NCBI RefSeq assembly: GCF_028769735.1
Contig: NC_088186.1
Span: forward strand, 6,355,001-6,419,000
Direction of reading: 5' to 3'
DNA: 64,000 nucleotides
From: Zonotrichia leucophrys gambelii
Taxonomy: Eukaryota; Chordata; Aves; Passeriformes; Passerellidae
Shown here: one piece after another, positions 51,801-63,800 of the stretch
Layout of the letters: each line of letters starts with the position of its first letter
How positions within the stretch are numbered: the first letter of the stretch is position 1
The notes under the pieces: model-generated
Told to the model about the DNA's origin: nothing
Database searches by the model: none
Seen by the model: the letters and a program-made list of their open reading frames with translations, nothing else
Made by a program: the position numbers and the translations under genes

Positions 51801-54800
51801 TTGAAGTACTTGATGTGCAAATTGAATTAATGAAAAATCATTAAGAGAGGTCAAAAGTCCCAAACTAATAATGTATAGCTTGTAATTACCTACATTTTGA
51901 TTCTGCTGTTATAGAATTGAAATAATTCATCCTAGTGCTGTTAAGAACAGAATGTCAGATAAAGAAATGCTAATATTCACAGACAAGCCTCCTGTTTTTC
52001 AGAAATGCAAAATCATCATAGCATTAGCAGTGGGAATATCCAGAGTTCATTAAAAGAGGTGGATGAAGAGTTTTATCCCATGGGACACGAGGACACTGAC
52101 TCTGCCCCTGCACACTCAGACTCCAGGTGTCTGTGTGCTCACCAAGGGAGTGGAGCAAGAGCTGATGAACTCCAGGGCTGTGGAGCCACAGAGGACATAG
52201 AAGAATTGAAACAAAGAGTTAAGAATATGCAGTCTGAGCTTGAAAAGTACAAAATGTTCCTGCTGCAGCTGCAGGGCTCTGAGCAGCTCTGCTTCAGTGC
52301 TGGTTCCAGTGGGGCTGTGAGGGATGCAGCCCTGCCTGGGGAAGGGTTTGTCACACAAATACAAGGTACAGCCATGGAAGGAGTCCAGACATCCTCTGGT
52401 GTCCCTCAGCTGGATTTGGATGAGATCCACACCAAAACCAGGGATTCTGAGTCTCTGCAAGCACCTGATACGTGGGCAGCACAAAACCTTAAGGAGCTGC
52501 TGTTGGCCAATGAGGCAGAAGCTGACAAAGAGCAAATTGTGAATGTGCATCTTGATGAAATGTATCCTCTTCAGAGCAGTCTGAGGGCAACATCACCATC
52601 CAAGTGAGTAAAACTGCTGCTCTTTGAGGTTCCCTTTTGTAAACAGCAACACCAAATAGCATAGCAAGGTGAGATGAGGATAATTTTATTCACAAGCGTT
52701 GTTACAGCAAGGGCTAAATTTCACTAACATTAGCATAAAGGAACTGAAATGTTTTGTTAAAAGACCCCCTAAGTACAAAACTGATAAATCTGTGCCATCA
52801 TCTGTGCCAGGCACATCTGTCTCTCCCACACCTCAGGCCCAGAGCTCTCTTTGCTGTGAGAGCTCCTCTCTGGAGCTCAGATCTCAGTTACCTGTGGGAC
52901 AGGCTCACCTCTGTCAGCAGAGCACCACAGTCTGCAGCACTCAGGGTGTTTTCAGGTGCCAAATGTAGGAAAATGGAACACCTCATTTAAGACAGAAATG
53001 TTTTTGTGGGCAATGGGCTGGCAGATTGGTGCTGGCCCTTCTGTTTGAGTGCCCAGACTTGATGTGTAAACATAAGATGTTCACGCTCTAGTTCCAATTT
53101 ATTTTGCAGTTGAGGGCTGTAGTGCCTTCCTGTGAAGGATGTGAGAGGAGATAAATATAGAATTAATGAATGAAATTTTATAGCATAAGCTCATAAGCTG
53201 GAAAATCATTTATGGGAGGCTGAAAAGAATCAGTCTTGGATTTTGTATGAGACTTGGGGCAGCATTTTGGCTGCATATGTAGAAATTGCAAACATACAAT
53301 GGGGGATCATAAGAGTGAGCCTTTTTTAACATCCACCCTCCTTTTCTCCCTTTTAAATATTGTTATTGTGCTGAGGGCCTGTGGAATACCAGAAATTGTA
53401 ACAAGGAAAGGCATTCAGCCTTGTGCCTGTCTTCCAAATGCTTGAGTGGAAATATTTGAGGACAGTGAAGAACCACCAGCATGGACTATTGTGTGTGTCT
53501 GAGGCTCACTGGTGTAAAATACAGTGGTATTACAGAGTCCATAGCAATTTACATCCCTTAAAAATATATCTCATCCATTTTACAAACAAAGATCCAGCTG
53601 TGAATTAAGGGATGAGACCCTGTGGATCACTGTGAGGATTTTATGGCCACTGTCTAGGACAATGTCATGAGTCACAAATGACAGACCCCAAAATGAGTTA
53701 TGCATCTCTTCCTATACAAATGACAGTAAAAATGCTGTAACAATAGATTCGGTTTGATTCCCTGCATCTTTTAACATTTTCTTTTTTCCCTGCTAATGGA
53801 TGATTCTGGAGAAAGAATTCTGCCTGTGGTACAGACAGTGGCAGTACAAAGGGGATGCCTACATTTGCAAGTGTAAATTCAATAAATAAATTCAGTTGAT
53901 CTCACTTGAAATTTATATCCTGGCTTGTGGAGTACAGGAGTTTGGGCACCACAGTGATTGTCATTGTTTCTTGCAATACACATGCAGAGATGTGGAGAAT
54001 TTTCAGACTGGGTGAAATCATCAGTTCAGAAAGTCCAATACTATGGTTTTGGCAGGAAATAAAGTTTCAGAGAAGGGACAGTTGTCTGCTTCCATAGGGA
54101 GTTAAGAAAACCACAAAACACCAAGCCAAAAAAAAAAATCCCCAACCAGTCAGGAAAAATATGTGTATTCTTGAAAACAATTTACATGTATTCATTCTTA
54201 ATTAGTTTAATTTGGCACCTCTGCTGCCATCCATGTTCTTTCCAAGCAGGCCATCAAGTCTTGGCCCATTTTATAAATGATGCAGTTAAGTGAAGGAGAA
54301 TAATCTCTAAATACCAAACTCAACAAGCAGAGACAATACATCTCTCATTGTGGCTGTTAAAAGCATTTTAAAACCAATTTGAACCACATAAAATTATAGT
54401 TTAGGAATATAAACTTAATTCCCATTTTATTTATATTTAAATGTCATTTATGGCCAGCAAGGCTTTACAGCTAATTTCATTTTCTCAGATATGACTCGTT
54501 GGTTCACTCACAAGTTCGGGAGCTGAGCTTCCAGTGCCAGCAGATCAAGGAGATCCGCTGTGGCTGTGCCACCTACCACCAGCACCTCAGCAGCCTGGTG
54601 AGGGCCTTTGAGGAGCTCCTGCAGGCCAGTGATGTGGATTATGATCTGGCTGAAGGCTTCCGTGAGCAGCTGAACCAAAGTGTGCTGCAGTTTGAGAAAC
54701 TGGAGATGAAATTCCTCTACGGTGAGCAGCGATGTTTGTGCTTCTTGTCAGATCCATGAACGCCCTGGAAATGGGATTTTATTTGGTTGTTGGTGAAAGG

Positions 54801-57800
54801 AAGCTTTCCTTGCTGTTGGTTGCTTTAGGATGGGTTATGGGGAGGACTGTCAGGGAAGGTAAGATTTTTATGATGCACAAAGAATCACAGAATTGGAAGA
54901 GACCTCTGGAGATCATCTGTGGTGATGTTCAGAGGGGTTCTTGGATGAGGGAAGAGACGAGGATCTGACTCCATGTTTCAGAAGGCTTGATTTATTATTT
55001 TATCATATATATTATATTAAAACTGTACTAAAAGAATAGAAGAAAGGATTTCATCAGAAGGCTAGCTAAGAATAGAAAAAGAATGATAACAAAGGTTTGT
55101 GACTGACTGAGACAGTCCAGACAGCTGGGCTGTGATTGGCCGTTAATTAGAAACAACTAACATGGGCCAATCAAAGATCCACCTGTTGTATTCCACAGCA
55201 GCAGATAACCATTGTTTACATTTTGTTCCTGAGGCCTCTTCTCAGGAGAAAAAATCCTAAGGAAAGGATTTTTTATAAAATGTGTCTGTGACAATCATCC
55301 AGTCCAAGTCTGTGCCAAGGCAGGGTCACCTGGAGCAGGTGACACAGGAACATGTCCAGGTGGGTGTGGAATATGTGCAGAGAAGGAGACTCCACACCTG
55401 TTCCACCCTCAATGTAAAGTTCTTCCTCATGTTTAGGTGGAACTTCTGTTTTACTTTATGGCAATTGCTCCTTGACTGGGTTTTGCTTTTGTAGCTGTAC
55501 TCTTTATTGACACTTGCTGTTTGGGGTCACCTCAACACAAGCACATTTTAACTGCCAAAAATATAGTGGTTGTATAAAAGTTTTGTTACACATAGCTTCA
55601 GGTTTTCCTGTTTCAGCCAGCTGACTGTTGAAGACACTTGAGACATGAGTTAGTGACATGACATGACAGGACATGAGCCTGGCAGAGCTGGGGTAACAGC
55701 TGATCTCAATGATCTGAGATGTCTTCTCCAACCTAAATTATTCCATGATTTTCGTAAGGGATCTGCATCTTGCTGCCTGCTAGTCTGGCTGGTGGAAAAA
55801 TGTACACTGCCTTTCATAAGAGAGCTAAAATACAACCATGTTTTGGAAAATGAGCATCACAATTGACATTTGGCCCGAGAAGGAAGAGTATAACCTGCAT
55901 TCTGCCTTCAGTCTGTAGTTTGGAGGAAGTTAGCAGGAAGGGGATGGAAAAGGGATGCTGTTGGGAGGAACAGCAAGCAAGATCTTTTCCTGGTGTCACA
56001 AGTGCTGCTCTTGCTGACCCAAAGAACCAGCAATCCTTCACAGATATCAGCTGCAGGAGCAAAACCCCTGAGGAGCCTGGATGGGGACTGACCCTCCCAT
56101 CCCCCTGGAGCTGCCTCTGCTCAGCCCCATGTGGGGCCCAGCCACAGCATGGTCTGTGTTCTGCCTTTCACTGCACATCACGGCAGGATGTTGCAGTTTT
56201 GATTGCTCATATAAAGCAGCTGTGTGTGAGAAAAAGGTATTACAGCCTTGTGTCATGGCAGGGTAATAAAAGATTGAGTGTATTCAACGATTTCGGTGGC
56301 TACAGAGTTTCCTTGCATTGCAAATGAGAAGACTGTAGTGAATAAACATTAAATGCCTTTAAACCAACAGATGGTATCCTATATACTATGAAAAGTCACT
56401 GACAACTGAGACAATTCAATATATCTAACACAATGGTGCTGCATTGAATCACACATTAAAGTAAAATGATGTTTGTAGGGTTGTAAAGAACATCCAGTGT
56501 ACTAAGAATTGACTGTAAAGAAGAAGCATGAGCAGCTGTCTGTCTCTGCATTTCCATCCTGACCTTCAGTTCATTCCCCTGAAATTTCAGCTGTGCAACT
56601 TTTCCCTGCCACTTTTGCTTAATTGCACAAAAATTTTAAAATAGGGGGAGCCAAGGTGACACCACCAAGCTCTTATTTCTTTATTAAAATTAGAGTCTGA
56701 GTCCAGATCTCTTGCACTGAATTGTGCCTGTGCTCACACACAATTCCACAGAGAATGTTGCAGGCAAAATCCTGTATGTGCTCCTTCATTAAGGATGACT
56801 GGTTAGCCTGACTCCAAACCCAGCACAAAAAATCCAAGTGCAATGGAATTTCTTTTATATAAATGTTATTGAAGAAGTAACAACATGTGCCTGTAATCCT
56901 TTTGCCATGTAGCACAATTATTTCAAATAGGTATGCTAATTAAAACACCAAGGCAGTAAAATCTGGCATCTGTGGTTGGTCCCTGATAATTTTTTTGTGA
57001 GTTCCAGAGCAAAGCTATTGCTTTGTTGCTGGGCTGTAAATGGTTTTGGTCATGTACAGCATTTGACACTAATACAAAGTGTGCTGGTATCTGTTGACTC
57101 CTCTAATTTCTCATTAATTTAACACTCTGTATTTAAATAGAGTAAGATGGAGGGGGAAAATTGTAATTCTCAGTGTGTGTTTTTAATCAGCTGTTTCTGC
57201 TTTGCAGGAGAATCCATAGGTACAGAAGTCACTATACTTTATGAATTAGCTCAAAGGTAAGAGTGCAACTGAATGTTTAGCAAAAATATGGTTGTTTCAT
57301 CAACTGATAAGGATACTCCATGTTTTGTAGCATGTTTAGCTGTTTGGCAGGGCTGTGCTTATTAATATCTATTTTGTTAATAAACCACCCATTGAAAACA
57401 GATTAAGGCTTTTTTCCCCACTTCTCACCAAGCAGGTGAGAGGCTGAAAGAGAAACCCTGTGCCACCAGGATTGTTCTTTTCATGAACAGCAATAACCAT
57501 GTCCACAACCCAGTGTGGTGCATGCTGAGACATCCTGGTGCAGGTGCCAGGGGGGACAGTCCCTCCCTGAGGGTCCCCACGCCCTTGGGGCTGGCTCAGG
57601 GTCACTCCTGTGCAGATCTGCTGCAGTTCATTGTTGTCACAGCTCCTTGCTGCTGAAGGTGAAGAGAGCAGGTGTTGTTGTGCTGTGTTTGTTGGTTTTC
57701 TGCCAGCCTGGGATTCTTCAGTGCTACAGAAATGCTCAGCTCCCTGTTCAAGGCAGCTTGAGGTCCCCTGAACACAGAGGTGACTGCCTGGTGCTGGAAA

Positions 57801-60800
57801 ATGCAAAGTAGGCTGGAGGGCCAGTGATTGTTCCTGCTGGATTTCAGTCTTGATACAACCTCTGATGTGCAGTGGTTTTTCATGCCCTGTCACATAAATT
57901 TACCTGTAAATCAGTGTAAATTTGGCATCCTCTATTCACTTTCCAAAGTCCTAGAATAACTTTTATACTTTAAACCATTTTATTTGGCACAAAAGGAATA
58001 ATGAGAAGAATGCCACCATGTACCAACATCTGCAGGATGAGTCTCCTGTGCCATCTGCTCTTCACAGCTCATCTGACTTTGATTTGTCAGAGAAGTCTCC
58101 TCTTGGCTCACCTGAGCACAGGCATGACCTGGAAGGCCAGCACAGCACACTGCCACTTCTGCCAAGCAAGTTTCCTCCAGGTAATGTTTTTCCCATGGAA
58201 GATTTGCTGGATATTGGGAAAAGCTGATAAATAACACACAAGGGAACTAATTAAGAAATAATGAAGAAGGTTTGTCTGCCTCAGCTTTCCAGTTCCTTGC
58301 ATAATCATTGCAGTTTCAGTGATGAGGCACACAGAGATGGCAGCCATCTGAATTACCTTTTTTGAGGCAATATAAAGTGTGTTAGTTTGTGTCCTTGTTG
58401 TTTTAAGCTACCAGCTTTTACTTTGCTCCAGACACTCTTTAAATAGACAAGTTCTAAGGTGAAAATAGACAATTGTCAAGAGATTATTATGTGGGAAAGG
58501 AGAGATTTTCCAATTTTATAGGAGCCAGTGTTGTGTTTCCTTGAGAATTGTTAAGTGCTGCATAATTAATAAGTGGTGTCATGTTTGACCTGGATAGTTC
58601 CACTAAACACAAGTGATGCTTGCAGTACTTTATCGGCAGCAATGAAAATTTAATAGCTGAGCTGGCACATCCTGTTCAGGGAGAAATATTGCAGAGCAAA
58701 CCAGGAGTGTGTGACATGGATAAACTGACACATCACACACTGACAGGTAGAACAGATCTGCTCCTGAGGAAGGATGAAACTTGCAGCCAGTGGAAGAAAA
58801 ATTATAGAATAGCAAAGCAAGAAGGAAAAGGTACAGTAATGAAACTTGATACAGGAGATTTCTTTACTGTGGAGTGCATTGTGTAAGTCAAAGTCAAATT
58901 TCTCTCTGAGTTACTCTGGGAGCTTCCTATTGTTGTAAGGAAAAATGTGTGCTGGTGGTGTGTGGAGCTGCATTGCAGACCTTTGGATTCTTTCCTCAGT
59001 ACAGGGAATGTTTAAGTAGATAAAATTGTTATCTATTCCACTTTTGTAGGAAGAAGAAATCTGAAGAGCCTGAAGTTGAAAAAAGTTAAAAAGTTAAAGC
59101 TTTAAAGTCTTTAAGTTAGAATGTAGAGTAGGAGTTGTCACTGAATGCATGGTTTGAGCACTGTATAGGAAAAGAGGTTGTGGAGTCAGATATTCAATAT
59201 CTGCCATTTTTAACAGCTCTGTGTCATCTTCTAGAATTAACACCCATTAGATTTGACAAGAGTACATAGTGTAAAAGAATACAATCATCTGCTCTAAATA
59301 AGAAGTGGTCTCTTGCTTTATTTAGAGTTATTAATGGAGCATCTGCAGGAAATTAGAATCCTGAGACAGCGTTTAGAATATTCCATAAAAACTAATGAGA
59401 GGCTGAGGAAGCAGCTTGAGAGACAAGTAACAGACAAGGAACTAGATCAAGGTAAGAATTCATTTAATGAGAAACTGAATCCATCTTTCCTGCTGAGAGC
59501 CTGAGGGATCAAATGCCACTGGAAAGGTTTGGAGCCAGTGCTCTCTGTTCTGGTGTTCAGCATCTCTGAAAGCCAAGCTCTGAGGTGGATTTAAAGCTTT
59601 TCACAAGTAGCCAGCTTTCACTAAAGATGCTTTTGGAACACCTTTTGAAGCACCTCACCCCTTTATTTTTCTACACTTTGCTTCACTCTCCTTCCCACCT
59701 TTTCCCCCATAGGAAAATTGATTAATATGCAATATTACTCTGACTGGAAGCAGGTTATAAATACAGACATACTTTCCTTTTCCTCAGTTCCACTGGTATT
59801 GACATTAGATTCATTATGTTTTACATCATCCCCATGATCCATTTCTGTTGTTGTTTAAATGGAGGCAACCTGCACATGGCAGTTTGCTTTCAGGGATAAT
59901 TTACAGTGATGGAAAGCTGGATAAAAAGCATCCATTTCATTCCTGAAGTATTTACACTGCTGGAAAGGCATTCTGTGCTTGTGAAATAACCACACTGAAA
60001 CACTTCCAACTCTTTTACAGCTTCATAAAGATTCTGGCAAGGGCATCCATTAATGCAGTGAAAGTATATTTTCTTTATAAACTGTCTTAAGCCTTCCATC
60101 TGTCTTCTTGTTGCCTTTGCACATCTACCAATGTGTGCAGGAGAAATTTGGAAAAGTAAAGGAAAAAAAGCAGCTACCTGTTAGAACAGCTCCTTTTTGT
60201 CACTGTGTTCTTGCAGTTCTTGTTTCTCTCTGTATCAAAGATCTCTTTCATGCTATCAGATATGCACATGCTCTCTTGCTAGTGAGGCTCCTTTTTCCTG
60301 ATAGATGAGCTTTCCTTGACTTTTGGTGTAAAAAGAAATCCTGAAGTGAAGCTGAGGGGATTCCTAAGGGCAAGTGGGAACGGCTGTAAGCTGAAGGAGG
60401 GCAGGTTGAGATGGGAAACTGGGGAGGAAGATGGGATATTGAGGGTGGGCAGGGCCTGGCACAGGGTGCCCAGAGCAGCTGTGGCTGCCCCTGGATCCCT
60501 GGCAGTGCCCAAGGCCAGGCTGGAGCACCCTGGGACCATGGAAGGGATTGGAACTCATGGAACCTTAAGGTGCCTTCCAACCCAAACCATTCTGTGCCTT
60601 GCATTCAACATTTTTGCTTTTAACTGAATGTCCTTAGTTTGTTTTCCTTTAAAACAATTAAGTTGTAACATACTTAATTGTTTATGGCAACCTGCTGAAT
60701 TCATGATATTGAATTGTTTGTTCAACAGAAGTTATTGCATAGATTTATTCTTATGCTAAGTCTCATAAATATTGTATGGCTCCATATACACACATCTGCC

Positions 60801-63800
60801 CACTGTTCTTGCCATGTTATTTTTAATATTTAGATTCTTTAAGTATTTAAATGCCTCTGGGCTTCCAGTATCCTATAAATGACTGAAATGCTGGTAATGA
60901 CTACATCATTCCTGTAGAGCTGGGGCTTGCAGTGCAAGTAGAACTAAAATAATTGCTTCAATAGTTTCAAATGTTAGGCTTCAAAATAAAATCAAAGGTT
61001 TAATTTTGAGTGTCCTAGGTTTCAAATGTTCTTAACAGCAGTTAACATTAAAAGGGGGTTTGTTTGCTGTTTTTAACCCACGAGTAGCTGATGTTTCTAC
61101 TCAGACTTCTTTTCAGCTTTTGAATGCCTTTATTTTGCTTTCCCTGGGACTGAATATCTCCTTCCCCATTGCTGTGATTTTCAATAGTGCCTTTCTTTCA
61201 GTCAGTGTTTCCTTTGAAACCTTCAAGGTGTGCTTCCTTCGCACTCACTTTTTCAGCACAAAACAGAATGAGAACTCAAGTGTATTGCAATTGTGGGCCC
61301 TGATGCTCCACTTTCCTCTGGTTAGATGGACCTTTGCCTCTGTGGGGAGAGTAATTGATGTCAGCAGGACTCTGCACACAAGTAGCAGCCTCAATAGTGG
61401 GTCAAATTGTGGGATTGTGGCCCTATTACCACTGGCTCTCCATTATCCCTTATTATGTAAGATAACCAATAGTTATATTCTAAAGCCTTTCAGTAGAACT
61501 GCAATAGCATAACTTTTCAAATAGGATAAAGCTGGGTGATGGGCAATAAATTAAATTAGAATCAAGATGAGACCATCAAGCCTTACCACTTCAACTTGGA
61601 TTGCTTTGTTAGAGTCTGAAAGGAGAAAGCCTTTTGAGTTCACATAGCTGCCTCAACTCTTTAACATACAGATAGTAAAATGCCATTAGTGCCAGGCTTC
61701 CAGAGCCTTTGAGTCTTTCAGCAGTGACAAGAGGTTCATATCATGGCACACTACATCCCAGTTAGGTAGTGGGTAAAAGCTTCAATTGGGATTACAATAA
61801 AATGAGATTACTCAGAGGAAGTGCAGCACATCAAATTGAATTGAACTGCCAGAGCTGAAAGGCATCCTCCTCATACATTCAGCTAATTTTTTCTGCCAGC
61901 TGGTTATTTCTCTATTAACCAAATAGTTGACACTCATGTACTTATCTCAGGCTTTAAAGTGTGGGAGATACTGGGATAACCAATCAGCTGAAAAATGCTT
62001 AATTTAATTTAATTCTGGTGGGTCCTGAAGTGTTTTAGTGGCCATGAGAAGGTCACAAAGGGCAATAACAATGACTTGAGTTGCATTTCAGTGGCAGCAC
62101 CTTGGGAGTGGGGTGTGGCACTTTGCAGGCTGTGCTGCACCAGTGCAGTGCACTGGGGATTGCCTGGGCTGGGATTTAACTGCTGGGTACAGGATTTAAC
62201 ACTTAGAGTCACCTGCCTCGTGCAGCAAGGTCCTCAGAGCAGGATTCATCACCCTTATGTTTGTCAAAGTCAGATATTTCACTCCTGCCAGTTACCCAGA
62301 GCTTCTTGGGGAGGCTGTGGAGGGAAATCCAGCCCCTGGAGCACAGGGGATCTCATCCTCAGAGACGAGAGGAGACACAGGGTGAGTTCAGCTCTGGAGG
62401 GGCCTGTTCCTCCCATGGCTGCTGATGGGTGATCAGGACTGGCTTATTTATCTAAATGTTAGAAACACGGATTTAAGAGGGACAAATCTTCATCCCTGTG
62501 ATCATAAATGGGCTCTGAGTTTGTAATGTGAGGCCAGAACAGTGACTCCAGCCTTGTGCTGGATCTCTCACCAGACTGTTTACAAGCCTCCCTGCATTAA
62601 CCCCTGTGGATTAGCTGGTGGAATCCCATTGTTCTCTCACTAAATACAATGGACCATGAGCAGAGCAAGACTAAAATACATGGTAAACCCTCCTACAGTT
62701 TTCTTTTCAAATCATGGCAATGTCACAAAATACTCCTGCATTTTGTCCTGTTGGGATTTTAGCTGATAGGTGAAGACTGCCAGGGATAATTCTGCAATTT
62801 TAGTAATGGTTGCCCAGCAATGAGAGGCACTTGTGCTGCACAGGGCTTTGGATTACTTGGCATTAACCTGAGCTGACTTTTAGCCTGTAGTGATAACCTT
62901 CAAAATATATAGGGGAGAAATAGCTTTTATAGCATGTTTTTCTGCAATTTTTTAAATTGTTCTTGTCTGGAAAGTTTAATCTTTAATGACCTAGAGATGA
63001 CTCATAAATCATCTTTTATGTATATATTTATAGGTTCTGCAAACATTTTTATCCATGGCTCAGAGCAGCATAATTCCCTGACTTCTGAAATACATTTCCT
63101 GAGGAAGCAAAATCAAGTTCTGAATGCAATGCTAGCAAAAGGATCTAGAGGTAAAAATGTAAACTGTTCTTTACAGGAGTAGCCTGCAACTCATCCCAGA
63201 TCAGGAAACAATAAAGTATTCACAGTCCACTCATTAAATTGACTTAACCATTCTTTGCACCCCTGAAATTCCATGCTCAACCATAAACATTCAGGCTGGG
63301 ATTAGCAATAATGGACTAGCAGCTGGATAGTCTCTGAAAAAGCTGATTTAGTTAAAAATCATGGCCTTAGTGCATTGTGGGCATTGCAGATACCTTGTGT
63401 TTTTTCTTGTTTCAGATAAACAGAAGGAAAATGAAAAGTTAAGAGAATCTCTTTCTAAGAAGGATGCAGTCATTGAGCATCTTCATGAGGACCATGAATG
63501 CATGAAGAAGGAAAACGAAAAGTTGCAAAAACAAATCTGCCAAAAGGAAGATGAAATCAGATACCTGACATGTCAAATTTACAGCAGTCGCAATGAACTG
63601 AACAGGTATTGATTGTGTCCACATTTAAAAATTCATTTAGAGAAGAAATTGTCAGTGTGACAGGCATCTGTTTAGCCATAGCCATTAATATTAATGAGGG
63701 GCATGGATATATTCAAAAGGCAAGGGAAGAATTATGGAGGGAAAGAGGAATGGATTTTAGATTTTGAAAAAAAAAAATAAATCAGAATTTAACCCAGCTG

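Larger units (their letters stand above)
54722..57207 (+). other. Intron 26 (2.5 kb)
   Basis: Contains a reverse CR1 split by a solo LTR, and a second small CR1 tail (55690-55755). The remainder is unremarkable. Confidence 0.7.

Noticed and set aside
52116..52550. 144-codon minus-strand frame
   Set aside because: Antisense shadow of CDK5RAP2 exon 25.
57369..57893. 174-codon minus-strand frame in intron 27
   Set aside because: No recognisable domain, no splice or promoter context, and the stretch is simply richer in GC.
61060..61512. 150-codon + strand open frame in intron 29
   Set aside because: Long for an AT-rich intron, but a rough estimate gives a few such frames by chance in 64 kb over six frames; no splice sites or family signal.
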